Origin: RUG14199 sp964629225
GTDB lineage: Bacteria > Bacillota > Clostridia > Oscillospirales > CAG-272
Direction of reading: 5' to 3'
DNA: 64,000 nucleotides
Assembly: GCA_964629225.1 (NCBI GenBank)
Contig: CAZVQC010000004.1
Location: 1 to 64,000 of the forward strand
The notes beneath the pieces were generated by a model. That model worked only from the letters and a program-made list of their open reading frames with translations. It made no database searches and was not told the DNA's origin. Positions within the stretch are counted from its first letter, which is position 1; every line of letters begins with the position of its first letter. Positions 15,716-23,876 of the stretch are shown here, piece by piece. Made by a program: the position numbers and the translations under genes.

Positions 15716-15735
15716 TTTAGTTTTTCCTTTCTTTT

Positions 15736-16506
15736 TCAATCGATCCTTGAGAGAAGCTCTTTGGCCACGTCCATGTAGTCAAGGCTTCCCCGCGAATACT
15801 TGTCATAGTAGATCGCCGGAGCACCGAAGCTCGGTGCCTCCGATATTTTGACGTTTCTTGTGACGGTGGTGCGGAACAGCTTGTCTGCGTAGTATTTTTT
15901 CAGTTCTGCTGCCACTTGAGCCGACAGATTCAGCCTGCCGTTATACATGGTCAGTAAGATGCCCATTATGTAGAGCGAGGGGTTGTAGATCTGTTTGACC
16001 TTCTTGATAGTTATCATCAACTGGGACAGTCCTTCAAGTGCGTAGTATTCGCACTGCATCGGGATGACCACGCCGTCGCAAGCGGTCAGCGCATTGATAG
16101 TCAGCATTCCGAGGGAGGGAGGGCAGTCCACCACCACACAGTCAAATGGGATAGTGAGTGTTTCTATTACACGGCTGAAGGCCCGTTCTCTTTTTTCAAG
16201 ATCCAAAAGTTCGATCTCCGCTCCCGCAAGACTGATAGTCGAGGGCATCACCCAAAGTCCATTCCATTTTGTGGAATAGACAGCCGAGTCGGCGGTGCAT
16301 TGACCGAGCATCGCCTCATAGACGGAGTTTTTTATCTTTTTCTTATTGATACCTACCCCGCTGGTGGCATTTCCCTGTGGGTCAAGATCGCAGAGAAGCA
16401 CTCTTTTCCCCATGTATCCGAGGGATGCTGCTATGTTGACGGCGGAGGTGGTCTTTCCAACACCGCCTTTTTGATTTGCGAATGCAATTATTATCGGTTT
16501 CGGCAT
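15736..16506 (-). CDS. parA: chromosome partitioning ATPase ParA (Soj)
   Basis: ParA/Soj is a MinD-type ATPase that binds DNA non-specifically, interacts with ParB and modulates DnaA in Bacillus. The 256-residue product has the deviant Walker A KGGVGKTT at 13-20, DLDPQGNAT (switch I) near 42 and DCPPSLG (Walker B) near 122. The ATG at 16506 has GGAGG four bases upstream and is preferred over the GTG at 16524. A strong promoter lies upstream and the two parS sites lie just beyond it. Confidence 0.96.
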   Translation of the reverse strand: MPKPIIIAFANQKGGVGKTTSAVNIAASLGYMGKRVLLCDLDPQGNATSGVGINKKKIKNSVYEAMLGQCTADSAVYSTKWNGLWVMPSTISLAGAEIELLDLEKRERAFSRVIETLTIPFDCVVVDCPPSLGMLTINALTACDGVVIPMQCEYYALEGLSQLMITIKKVKQIYNPSLYIMGILLTMYNGRLNLSAQVAAELKKYYADKLFRTTVTRNVKISEAPSFGAPAIYYDKYSRGSLDYMDVAKELLSRID

Positions 16507-16539
16507 AGTTCCTCCAATCTTCACTGTTTGATACCTTAT

Positions 16540-16568
16540 ATTATAAGTTATCGATTGGGGATTGTCAA
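16540..16568 (-). promoter_or_regulatory. promoter of the parA-parB-serS operon
   Basis: On the minus strand TTGACA (16563-16568) and TATAAT (16540-16545) are separated by exactly 17 bases, a consensus housekeeping promoter. It points into parA. The nearer parS is about 50 bases upstream of the -35, so spreading ParB could repress it, which is inference. Confidence 0.88.
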
Positions 16569-16619
16569 CCGATTTTTGTTATTTCTTCAATTGAACTAAT
16601 AATTTTTACATAATAAAAA

Positions 16620-16660
16620 TGTTTCACGTGAAACATTTCGGAGACGTTTCACGTGAAACA
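16620..16660. promoter_or_regulatory. two parS sites
   Basis: TGTTTCACGTGAAACA at 16620-16635 is a perfect consensus parS, and CGTTTCACGTGAAACA at 16645-16660 differs only in the first base. Their centres are 25 bases apart. The second touches the stop codon of the divergent ParB-like gene. They are the expected loading sites for ParB and, through it, SMC. Confidence 0.97.
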
Positions 16661-17407
16661 TTAGCTGATGCGGCAAGATACTGTCAGTGTTTCTCCCGTT
16701 GGGTCGGATGATCTGGATATCCGAATTTCGGTAAGAGACGGAATGTCGGATAAAGCGCTTCTGACAAGTCGGGACAGCTTCTCTTCATCGGTGTCGGCCG
16801 ATATCAAGGAGTCAATGTAGTGCTCGGTTGCGGCGACTGTCATGCGGCATGAGGATATTATCTTGGCAGCCTCCATGCGGCTGCTCGTGTCTGAGATGCG
16901 AAGAAGGGTCCTTGCGTGGCGTTCGGTCAAATGTTCATTTCTTATTAGATCCCGTTCTTCTTCTCCGAATCGCAACAGCCTCAGCTTATTGGCGACGAAG
17001 GAAGAACTGACGGAAAGCAGATCGGAGACCTCATCCCTTGAATAGAGGAAGGTATTGCACAGCTCGGCTATCATCTCCGCTGTGTCAAAAAAGTCGGAAC
17101 TTCGAAAGATGGAGTCGATAAGGGGCGATGCTGCGGGGGAAAAAGGGTCCGATGCCGAAATGCAGGGGAGAGAAGAAATTCCGAGGGTGACGGCGGCAGT
17201 GTATCGTTTCTTTCCGTCGATCACTTTGTCGTCTGAGACTGTGAGCGGATCGAAAAAGCCGTTCTTCGAGACGGATGAAGTGAATCTTGCCAATAACGAG
17301 TCGGAGATTGCGAATGAACGGGGGACGGAAAGTTCCCTTGGGTCTTTGTAGAAAACTGCGGAATTAACGTCTCGGGATAACGGCGTGGTTTCGGATCGAT
17401 ATTTCAT
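16661..17407 (-). CDS. second, divergent ParB/Noc-like protein
   Basis: The 248-residue product has the ParB architecture: an N-terminal domain (about 20-80), a helix-turn-helix segment at about 122-147 (SRDEVSDLLSVSSSFVANKL) and a following ERHARTLLRI segment. In the CTP-binding box the usual GERR is GKKR at 65-68, so the conserved Glu needed for the nucleotide cycle is lost. In many Bacillota a ParB paralogue, Noc, sits upstream of parA and mediates nucleoid occlusion; this gene is in that place but is more divergent, and no N-terminal amphipathic membrane helix is obvious. It ends directly at parS. Family certain, Noc role uncertain. Confidence 0.85.
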   Translation of the reverse strand: MKYRSETTPLSRDVNSAVFYKDPRELSVPRSFAISDSLLARFTSSVSKNGFFDPLTVSDDKVIDGKKRYTAAVTLGISSLPCISASDPFSPAASPLIDSIFRSSDFFDTAEMIAELCNTFLYSRDEVSDLLSVSSSFVANKLRLLRFGEEERDLIRNEHLTERHARTLLRISDTSSRMEAAKIISSCRMTVAATEHYIDSLISADTDEEKLSRLVRSALSDIPSLTEIRISRSSDPTGETLTVSCRIS

Positions 17408-17565
17408 TGCATGCTCCTAATGTTAAAGTAGTGCAATGATATCACGGAGAGCGGCGAAAAAAGATAAAAAGGCAGGCAAAAAAAACATCACGATCCGCCT
17501 TCTATTGGACACTTGAGGGGTATTTGGCTGATAAAGGACCGCATCGGGCGCAAAAGTACGAAACA

Positions 17566-17600
17566 GCCCCCGTTTTACCGTAACTTGGGGTAGCGGGGGC
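17566..17600. repeat. GC-rich inverted repeat between the ParB-like and DUF6062-like genes
   Basis: GCCCCCG (17566-17572) and CGGGGGC (17594-17600) face each other across 21 bases. No U-tract follows on either strand, so a normal terminator is doubtful. The 256-base gap (17408-17663) holds nothing else recognisable. Confidence 0.4.
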
Positions 17601-17663
17601 GTTATAATCGGTTTTCTTCGTCCGGACGCGTTTTCCGTGGAGGAAAAAGGGTGATATCCGTCA

Positions 17664-18362
17664 TCAGATGCGGTCTGCGGTGAGAGATGCGATCGCCGTC
17701 TCAATTGATGTTTTTGCATCGGCATCGGGAGCACTTTCGCTTCTGTAGTCGAAGCTTGTGACGAAGGCGTCAATATTCCTCTTAAGGGACTTTACGTGTT
17801 TTTCTTCTATTTCGGAAACCGCACGGTAGAAACTTGAAAAATCCTTCGGACGTAGCTCGTCCTTTGCCATGGCTAAAAGCTGTGAGTAATGGCGGAGGCA
17901 AAAGTGGGGCTGAAGGGAGAATCTCCTTCTGAATTCGCCGTCGGAGACCCAAAGATAGACAACATTGGAAAGGAGGGTTTTGAAGTTGCCGTTCAGTCTG
18001 TCGCAAACATAGCATGATGAGCCCACGTCGGAGAGCTTTTTCGTTGTTGCCCGTCCGCTGAAAGCGGGGATTAGCCCGGGGGACGTCATCTTTTCGGCAA
18101 CAGTCTCGAGGTGACTTTGAAGTATCAGCGCGAGGGGAAGTTTTTTTGAGCGGGCAAACATCTTTCTGTAGTGGTCGATGCAAAAGCCGCTCTCATTTGT
18201 CTTCTTTCTGATATCCGGTTCCATCATGGAAGCACCGCAAATGAGTTCGATCTCGTTGTCCTCAAGCATCTTATGAAGGCGGCACAGCGGGCATCCAAGA
18301 GACGGGTCGGCAACAGAGGCCTCAAAGGCCTCATTTATCGGTATCGAATAGATTTGTTCCAT
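17664..18362 (-). CDS. cysteine-rich DUF6062-like protein, unknown function
   Basis: The 232-residue soluble product has paired cysteine/histidine motifs: CPLCRLH near 24-30, FCIDHYRKM near 61-69, CYVCDR near 117 and FCLRHYSQL near 153. The repeated C-x-x-C...C-x-x-H-Y layout suggests two metal-binding half-domains, as in DUF6062-family proteins of Clostridia, from memory of that family. AGGACAGG lies before the ATG. It is on the same strand as spmA-spmB and 62 bases downstream of spmB's far end in gene order it follows the ParB-like gene, so operon membership is unclear. No enzyme motif is visible. Confidence 0.75.
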   Translation of the reverse strand: MEQIYSIPINEAFEASVADPSLGCPLCRLHKMLEDNEIELICGASMMEPDIRKKTNESGFCIDHYRKMFARSKKLPLALILQSHLETVAEKMTSPGLIPAFSGRATTKKLSDVGSSCYVCDRLNGNFKTLLSNVVYLWVSDGEFRRRFSLQPHFCLRHYSQLLAMAKDELRPKDFSSFYRAVSEIEEKHVKSLKRNIDAFVTSFDYRSESAPDADAKTSIETAIASLTADRI

Positions 18363-18424
18363 TTTCCTGTCCTCGTTCGTTATTTCGACACTATGGTACC
18401 ACAGAAACGGGAAAAATGCAACCT

Positions 18425-18952
18425 TCAGAGAAAAAGTCTTGCAAGAAAACAGGAGAAAAAGATGCCGAATAACATAACGGTGAAAGCCACGGGGAAAAGA
18501 TATCGGGTGCGCTTTACAGAGGGAGCATTTGAAAAATAGATACCGGCGATGTAGACTGCGGTATCTCCGCTCCCCATGATGACCGATGCGGCAAGGGCGG
18601 GATAACTGTCCGCCCCCACTTCTTTAAGGAGAGAGACGAAGGCGGCAGAAGTGGCAGAGCCGGAGAAGGGACGGATAAGAAGCAGCGGCAGTATCTCGGA
18701 TGGGAGACCGACCACACTCAAGATCGGCGCAAGTGCCGCAGATACGGCTTCGGTGGCTCCGGAGGCACGAAGCATCGATATTGAAGTGAGAAGTATCACC
18801 ATGGTGGGCAAAATAGAGATGGAGGCGGAGAGCCCATTCTTTGCTCCTTCAATGAAAGAGGGAAAAAGGTCCCGTTTCTTTGAAAACAAAAGAAGACCGC
18901 AGATTAGAAGGATCAGCGGTACTATGAGGGATGAAAAAGTCCGTAATATCAT
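18425..18952 (-). CDS. spmB: spore maturation protein B
   Basis: SpmB is a membrane protein that, with SpmA, is needed for proper spore core dehydration in Bacillus. The 175-residue product (B. subtilis SpmB is about 178) has the nucleoside-recognition/Gate domain pattern: LPTMVILLTSISMLRASG, LPLLLIRPFSGSATSAA and IMGSGDTAVYIAGIYF. The ATG at 18952 overlaps the spmA stop (ATGA) and gives the family N-terminus, so it is preferred over the start at 19021. It is translationally coupled to spmA. Confidence 0.93.
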   Translation of the reverse strand: MILRTFSSLIVPLILLICGLLLFSKKRDLFPSFIEGAKNGLSASISILPTMVILLTSISMLRASGATEAVSAALAPILSVVGLPSEILPLLLIRPFSGSATSAAFVSLLKEVGADSYPALAASVIMGSGDTAVYIAGIYFSNAPSVKRTRYLFPVAFTVMLFGIFFSCFLARLFL

Positions 18953-19524
18953 TGCGATGCTTTGGCGCAGATCTTGCAGAGAATGACGGTCAAAACGGCC
19001 GACAAAAGAGACACTATCCACACAGGCACCACCACCGAGAACGGATCGTCGGAACCGGCGGCCTGTCTCAGCGTGACGACCGTAGTGGGAAAAAGGGAAA
19101 ATGGGGCGCAGGAGAGGGCAGTGAGCATGATCATGTCATCTGTTGCATTTCCGTTTTTTACCATTTTATCCATTTTCCCGAAGGCGGACAGCGCAAAGGG
19201 AGTGGCGGCGTTTCCCACACCTAAAACATTGGCGGAAATGCAGGAGGTGATCTCCTCTTTTCCGCAGTTTTTGTTGAAGGCATCCGGGAAAAGTCTTGAC
19301 AGTATCGGAGAAAAGAGTTTTGCTAAAAAAGAGACTCCCCCCGCCGCCGTCAGCACGCTCAAAACGCCGCTCCAAAGACACATCATCCCGCACAGAGAAA
19401 TGACGGTGCCGACCGCCGAGGAAGCACCCTCAAGTGCAGCGGGGGCAAGGGCTGAGAGGTTTCCGGTGAATGCGGCAAATACCACCGATAGGATCAAAAT
19501 AACACAAATAATTTTTCCGAGCAT
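18949..19524 (-). CDS. spmA: spore maturation protein A
   Basis: SpmA is the membrane partner of SpmB in spore dehydration. The 191-residue product carries the family signatures GMMCLWSGVL and ISANVLGVGNAATPFALSAF, plus CAPFSLFPTTVVTLR, and several membrane helices. The ATG at 19524 follows AGGAG by five bases and removes an implausible 113-residue extension. It is read divergently from abrB, and the intervening region (19525-19669) must hold both promoters. Expression late in sporulation is expected for the family; no clear sporulation sigma site was identified. Confidence 0.93.
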   Translation of the reverse strand: MLGKIICVILILSVVFAAFTGNLSALAPAALEGASSAVGTVISLCGMMCLWSGVLSVLTAAGGVSFLAKLFSPILSRLFPDAFNKNCGKEEITSCISANVLGVGNAATPFALSAFGKMDKMVKNGNATDDMIMLTALSCAPFSLFPTTVVTLRQAAGSDDPFSVVVPVWIVSLLSAVLTVILCKICAKASQ

Positions 19525-19669
19525 TGGGGCTCCTTGTATAAAGTGCGATTTTTCACGAAAATGGAAAAAAGTTGTTGACTTTTTGGGGAAAATGTGAGAT
19601 GATAATGGTGTATGGAAGCAATTGGCACACGACCCAATTAATACTACTGTCCCAAGAGAGGTTTTATTC

Positions 19670-19915
19670 ATGAAAACAACAGGTATTGTCAGAAAGATCG
19701 ATGATCTGGGAAGGATCGTTCTTCCCATCGAGATCAGAAATCGTTTGGAGATAGCTCCCAAAGACGGAGTCGAGATTTTTTTCGAAAATGATTCCGTGGT
19801 GCTGAAAAAATACGCACCTACCTGCATCTTCTGCGGAGGATCAAAGGATCTTACAGAATACAAGGGCAGAAACGTATGCCACGATTGCGCAAAGGAACTC
19901 GGAGAGACCGAGTAA
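19670..19915 (+). CDS. AbrB/SpoVT-type transition-state regulator with zinc ribbon
   Basis: The 81-residue product has the swapped-hairpin AbrB DNA-binding domain (GIVRKIDDLGRIVLPIEIRN, about 4-23) and a C-terminal four-cysteine ribbon (CIFC...CHDC, about 47-73) that AbrB of Bacillus lacks but many clostridial homologues have. AbrB-type proteins repress stationary-phase and sporulation genes. GAGAGG lies eight bases before the ATG; the in-frame start at 19622 lacks a site. A strong terminator follows. It is divergent from spmA-spmB, so direct control of them is possible. Confidence 0.9.
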   Translation: MKTTGIVRKIDDLGRIVLPIEIRNRLEIAPKDGVEIFFENDSVVLKKYAPTCIFCGGSKDLTEYKGRNVCHDCAKELGETE

Positions 19916-19928
19916 GAAGAAAAGGGAA

Positions 19929-19967
19929 GCCGGCAGACACAAAAAGTCTTGCCGGCCCTTCTTTTTT
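19929..19967 (+). terminator. intrinsic terminator after abrB
   Basis: GCCGGCA-GAC (19929-19938) pairs with GTC-TGCCGGC (19946-19956) with one bulged T, and TTTTTT follows at 19962-19967. It ends 52 bases after the abrB stop. Confidence 0.85.
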
Positions 19968-20085
19968 ATTTTATTGGCAAAAGCGGCGATTTTTGTGTTA
20001 TTGCAATGCATCCGGTGATGTTTTTGTACGGAGAGTTGCGCGGATGAGAGAGGAACCACGAAAGGATTTTCGAACGTCATTCGGC

Positions 20086-20116
20086 AAAAAAGCCGTCTTA
20101 TCAAAGACGGCTTTTT
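20086..20116. terminator. bidirectional terminator after the flavodiiron gene
   Basis: AGCCGTCTT (20091-20099) pairs with AAGACGGCT (20104-20112) around ATCA, flanked by AAAAA and TTTTT. It lies just beyond the flavodiiron stop on the minus strand and could also back up the abrB terminator. Confidence 0.85.
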
Positions 20117-20153
20117 GTATTATCGGCGGTTCAAAACGGCTTGCGGTGCCGCT

Positions 20154-21314
20154 TTATTCCGACATCATTTCCCCTGCAAGGACTTTTACGGCAAACTCGT
20201 TTTCTTTCGTCATGGCAGAGCGGAGAGTTACCGTTGTCTCGGTAATGGAGAGATCCCGGCACTTTTCGAGAAGAGTCTTCATCGTCTTTGCGGCGATGGG
20301 TGCCCAAGAACCGTTTTCAATGAATCCAATCCTCCTGTTTTTGTATCCTCTCTCCACCAGCGCATCAATAAAATGCTTCATAAACGGGAAGATCTCACCG
20401 TTATAAGTGGTAGTAGCCAAAACTAATTTCCCGTAGCGGAAGGCATCCTCCACAGCCTCGGCTTGATCCTCTCTTGCAAGGTCGCATACCACTACCTTGG
20501 GGCATCCGAGGGCGAGAAGCTCCTTTTCAAGAAGCAGCACTGCTTTTTTGGTGTTTCCGTAGACGGAGGTAAAGGCGATCATAACGCCTTCGGACTCAAC
20601 CTTGTAAGAGGACCAGGTGTCGTAGAGACCTACGTATTTTCCGATATCCTCGGTGAGCATGGGCCCGTGAAGGGGGCAGATAATGTCGATATCGAGGGTT
20701 GCCGCCTTTTTGAGGAGAGCTTGCACCTGTGCTCCGTATTTTCCCACGATGCCGAAGTAGTACCGTCTTGCTTCGCAAGCCCAGTCCTCATCGGTGTCGA
20801 GAGTTCCGAATTTTCCGAAAGCATCGGCGGAGAAAAGTATCTTGTCAAAAGTGTCGTAGGTCACCATGACCTCGGGCCAGTGGACCATGGGAGCGAGGAT
20901 GAAAGTCAACTTGTGGCGACCGAGAGAGAGGGTCTCCCCGTCTCCTACGGTGACGCTCCGTTCTTCAAAAGAAGTCCCGAAGAAATTCTTCATCATGTCG
21001 AACGTCCTTTTGTTGCCGACGATCTTGGCGGTGGGGTATCTTTCCGCAAAAGCGGTGATGCTTGAGGAGTGATCCGGCTCCATATGCTGGACTATGAGGT
21101 AGTCGGGTGCCGCTCCCTCAAGAGCCGCATCCACATTGTCGAGCCACTCTCTTGCAAATCGGGCTTCTACGGAGTCAAATACCGCAGTTGCACCGTCCTT
21201 TATTACGTAAGAATTGTAAGCCATGCCGTTTGGCACTTTGTATTGACCTTCAAACAGGTCGATGTCACGGTCATCAACACCGACGTAAAGAACGGTATCG
21301 GTCAATTTTTTCAC
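20154..21314 (-). CDS. flavodiiron protein (A-type flavoprotein, FprA-like)
   Basis: Flavodiiron proteins reduce O2 to water or NO to N2O and protect anaerobes. The 386-residue product has an N-terminal metallo-beta-lactamase-fold diiron domain with H-x-E-x-D-H (HMEPDH at 77-82), further ligands in MVHWPE, FSADAFG and CPLHGP, then a C-terminal flavodoxin domain beginning near 250 with the FMN loop TSVYGNTKKA. No extra rubredoxin or reductase domain is present, so electrons must come from separate carriers. A GTG start is used with AAGGAAG upstream. A promoter and a terminator bracket it as a single-gene unit. Confidence 0.94.
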   Translation of the reverse strand: MKKLTDTVLYVGVDDRDIDLFEGQYKVPNGMAYNSYVIKDGATAVFDSVEARFAREWLDNVDAALEGAAPDYLIVQHMEPDHSSSITAFAERYPTAKIVGNKRTFDMMKNFFGTSFEERSVTVGDGETLSLGRHKLTFILAPMVHWPEVMVTYDTFDKILFSADAFGKFGTLDTDEDWACEARRYYFGIVGKYGAQVQALLKKAATLDIDIICPLHGPMLTEDIGKYVGLYDTWSSYKVESEGVMIAFTSVYGNTKKAVLLLEKELLALGCPKVVVCDLAREDQAEAVEDAFRYGKLVLATTTYNGEIFPFMKHFIDALVERGYKNRRIGFIENGSWAPIAAKTMKTLLEKCRDLSITETTVTLRSAMTKENEFAVKVLAGEMMSE

Positions 21315-21350
21315 TTGTTACCACTTCCTTTGCAGTTTCTTACTGAAATA

Positions 21351-21379
21351 ATGATAGCAGAAAAGACAGGCTTTTACAA
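21351..21379 (-). promoter_or_regulatory. promoter of the flavodiiron gene
   Basis: On the minus strand TTGTAA (21374-21379) and TATCAT (21351-21356) are 17 bases apart, about 37 bases upstream of the GTG start. The match is fair. Confidence 0.55.
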
Positions 21380-21444
21380 GAGGAAAAGAGAAAAAACGGA
21401 TGGGGAAAACGCGGAAAACAGCGGGAAAAGAAAAAAACGAGAAA

Positions 21445-21456
21445 AAACATCTGTTC
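21445..21456. promoter_or_regulatory. LexA (SOS) box upstream of recA
   Basis: AAACATCTGTTC matches the Gram-positive SOS core GAAC-N4-GTTC at seven of eight fixed bases. It ends 16 bases before the recA -35 element. LexA control is typical of recA; no lexA gene is in the window. Confidence 0.6.
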
Positions 21457-21472
21457 AAGGGGATGTTTTCTA

Positions 21473-21501
21473 TTGACTTTGCCTTCCCGATATATTATAA
21501 T
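21473..21501 (+). promoter_or_regulatory. recA promoter
   Basis: TTGACT (21473-21478) and TATAAT (21496-21501) are 17 bases apart, 40 bases upstream of the recA ATG. It probably drives recA and the overlapping downstream genes. Confidence 0.88.
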
Positions 21502-21541
21502 AAAATCGCGTAATAATAATCAAAGCAAGGAGACCACTAAA

Positions 21542-22657
21542 ATGGCAGCTTCCAAAAAGAAAACCGAAGAAAAGGTACCGGACGTAAAGACCGACAAGAA
21601 AAAGGCGCTTGCTTCGGCAATATCTCAACTTGAGAGAAACTACGGCAAGGGAACGGTCATCAAAATGAGTGACAATCCCTCCATGAATATCAGTGCAGTT
21701 CCCACGGGAAGCCTTGGGCTTGACTTGGCTCTCGGTATCGGCGGATTTCCAAGAGGCAGGATAATTGAGATCTTCGGTCCCGAATCCTCCGGTAAGACGA
21801 CAGTTGCCCTTCACGCAGTGGCAGAGGTCCAAAAAGCGGGAGGAGAGGCAGCTTTTATAGATGCCGAGCACGCTCTTGACCCGGTGTATGCCAAGAATCT
21901 CGGCGTAGATATCGACAGCCTTCTCGTATCTCAGCCCGACAGCGGAGAACAGGCACTTGAGGTCTGCGATGCCCTCGTTCGTTCGGGAGCTATCGATATC
22001 GTTGTTATCGACTCCGTAGCGGCACTCGTTCCCCAACAGGAACTTGAGGGCGACATGGGAGCATCTCACATGGGACTTCATGCAAGACTTATGTCCCAGG
22101 CTCTCAGAAAGCTCTCCGGAGCCATCGCAGTCACCAACTGCATAGTCATCTTCATTAACCAGCTTCGTGAGAAGGTGGGAGTCATGTACGGTAACCCTGA
22201 GACTACTACCGGCGGCCGTGCGCTGAAATTCTACGCTTCGGTGAGAGTGGACGTGAGGAAGACCGATGTGCTCAAGAACGGCTCCGAGATCTACGGAAAC
22301 CGAGTAAAATGCAAGATCGTCAAGAACAAGGTGGCGCCTCCCTTCAAGGTTGCGGAATTTGACATCATCTACGGTAAGGGAATCTCAAAGACCGGCGAGA
22401 TAATCGACATGGGTATCGAACTTGGCATCGTGGAGAAGAGCGGCTCTTGGTTCTATTACAACGGCGAGAGGATCGCACAGGGCAAGGAGAACGCAAAGAA
22501 GGCGATAGAAGAAGATGCGGCTCTCGTCAAGGAGATAGAGGAGAAGATTAAGGCGGCGAAGGCTGCCGAGGAAGAAGCGGGAGAAGAGGCACCCGTCAGC
22601 GCCGATATGGACGAGGACCTTGACATCAGGCTTCTTGACCTTGACATTGACGAATAA
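21542..22657 (+). CDS. recA: recombinase RecA
   Basis: RecA forms filaments on single-stranded DNA, catalyses strand exchange and triggers LexA self-cleavage. The 371-residue product has Walker A GPESSGKT at 79-86, the DNA-binding loop L1 region QQELEGDMGASHMG, L2 near NQLREKVGVMYGNPETTTGG and an acidic tail. The ATG at 21542 follows AAGGAG; an upstream in-frame extension overlaps the promoter and is rejected. recF follows after 22 bases, and recX after that, forming a recombination cluster with shared expression likely. Confidence 0.98.
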   Translation: MAASKKKTEEKVPDVKTDKKKALASAISQLERNYGKGTVIKMSDNPSMNISAVPTGSLGLDLALGIGGFPRGRIIEIFGPESSGKTTVALHAVAEVQKAGGEAAFIDAEHALDPVYAKNLGVDIDSLLVSQPDSGEQALEVCDALVRSGAIDIVVIDSVAALVPQQELEGDMGASHMGLHARLMSQALRKLSGAIAVTNCIVIFINQLREKVGVMYGNPETTTGGRALKFYASVRVDVRKTDVLKNGSEIYGNRVKCKIVKNKVAPPFKVAEFDIIYGKGISKTGEIIDMGIELGIVEKSGSWFYYNGERIAQGKENAKKAIEEDAALVKEIEEKIKAAKAAEEEAGEEAPVSADMDEDLDIRLLDLDIDE

Positions 22658-22679
22658 CTTTTGACCGAGGGGTATTGCT

Positions 22680-23876
22680 GTGAAATGCAGATCCGTTGAA
22701 CTATCAAATTTTCGCAATATCGAATGCGAGAGCGTCAGTTTCTCCGACGGGATCAACGTCCTTTGGGGAAACAACGCTCAGGGAAAATCGAATATTCTCG
22801 AAGGGATCTACTATTTCGCACGGGGACGCTCCTTCAGAGGGGCTAAGGATCGGGAAATGATCCGTTTCCAAAGCAGCTATGCCTCACTTAAAATGGATTG
22901 TATCAGGGATCGGGCAGAGCATCCGGTGACTCTTGAGGTCACAATGACGGCAGAAAAGGGATCTCGGACGGTGACGAGAGACAAAGCGAAGCTATCGGGA
23001 ATGAGCGAGCTTATCGGCTCCTTTCGGGCGGTTCTCTTCTGCCCTGCACATCTGTCCCTTGTTGGCGGTGCTCCGCAGAACAGAAGGAGTTTTCTTGACA
23101 TTGCCATCTCTCAGCTCTCACCGTCTTACATTGCCGATCTTTCAAAGTACACAAGACTTCTTTTGCAACGCAACGCCGCACTTAAGGCGGCAGAAAAGGG
23201 AGAGAGGTTCCCCTCTCAGCTTTGGGAGACCTTTGCAGAGCAGATAGCAGAGCCCGCCTCCCGCATTGCCTCCCTCAGATTCGACTATATGTCCATGCTT
23301 TCGGCTGAGATGGAGACGCTTTTTCAAGAGATGACGGGCGGTGCGGAAAAGCCACGGCTGTCCTATGTTTCCCATGCGGTGGGAAATGCTTCTTCCAAAA
23401 ACGGAGAAACGGATGAGATAGAAGCCGAGAGCAGACCGACCTTCGGCTCCACTTCCCTCGGCGGGGATCGGATATATGAGCTTCTCACTTCGGATGTGGA
23501 AAAGGAGATACGGTACGGTGCCACTCTTTGGGGCATCCACAAGGATGATATTCGCATTCGTCTCAACGGCAAAGAGGCGAGGTTGTTTGCTTCACAGGGC
23601 CAGATGAGAAGTCTTGCTTTGGCGATGAAACTTTCCGAGGGGGAACTGTCAAGGAAGATAGGCGGTGAAAAACCGGTGATACTTCTTGACGACGTTTTGT
23701 CGGAGCTGGATCTTGAAAGGCGGGAGTTCGTTTTGAATTCAATGAAAGACCGCCAGATCATCGTCACTTCCTGCGAGCCGGGGCTGTTTGACAGTGTCGG
23801 AGAAGAGGTCAACCTCATCGGAGTTAAGGGAGGACGTGTTTTCGGTGGCGGAGGTGCCTATGTTTGTATTGAATGA
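22680..23876 (+). CDS. recF: recombination mediator RecF
   Basis: RecF is an SMC-like ATPase that helps load RecA at gaps. The 398-residue product has Walker A GNNAQGKSN near 31-39, the signature-like stretch SQGQMRSLALAMKL near 305 and Walker B ILLDDVLSELD near 332. It uses a GTG start. In most Bacillota recF lies between dnaN and gyrB; here it follows recA and its end overlaps recX by 17 bases. The final 25 residues are Gly-rich (FGGGGAYVCIE). Identity is firm. Confidence 0.95.
   Translation: MKCRSVELSNFRNIECESVSFSDGINVLWGNNAQGKSNILEGIYYFARGRSFRGAKDREMIRFQSSYASLKMDCIRDRAEHPVTLEVTMTAEKGSRTVTRDKAKLSGMSELIGSFRAVLFCPAHLSLVGGAPQNRRSFLDIAISQLSPSYIADLSKYTRLLLQRNAALKAAEKGERFPSQLWETFAEQIAEPASRIASLRFDYMSMLSAEMETLFQEMTGGAEKPRLSYVSHAVGNASSKNGETDEIEAESRPTFGSTSLGGDRIYELLTSDVEKEIRYGATLWGIHKDDIRIRLNGKEARLFASQGQMRSLALAMKLSEGELSRKIGGEKPVILLDDVLSELDLERREFVLNSMKDRQIIVTSCEPGLFDSVGEEVNLIGVKGGRVFGGGGAYVCIE

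Noticed and set aside
17347..17355. TGTAGAAAA nonamer inside the second parB as a DnaA box
   Set aside because: One isolated copy is expected by chance in a window of this size.
21473..21541. Upstream extension of recA
   Set aside because: It would place the recA promoter inside the coding region, and the ATG at 21542 has a good ribosome site.
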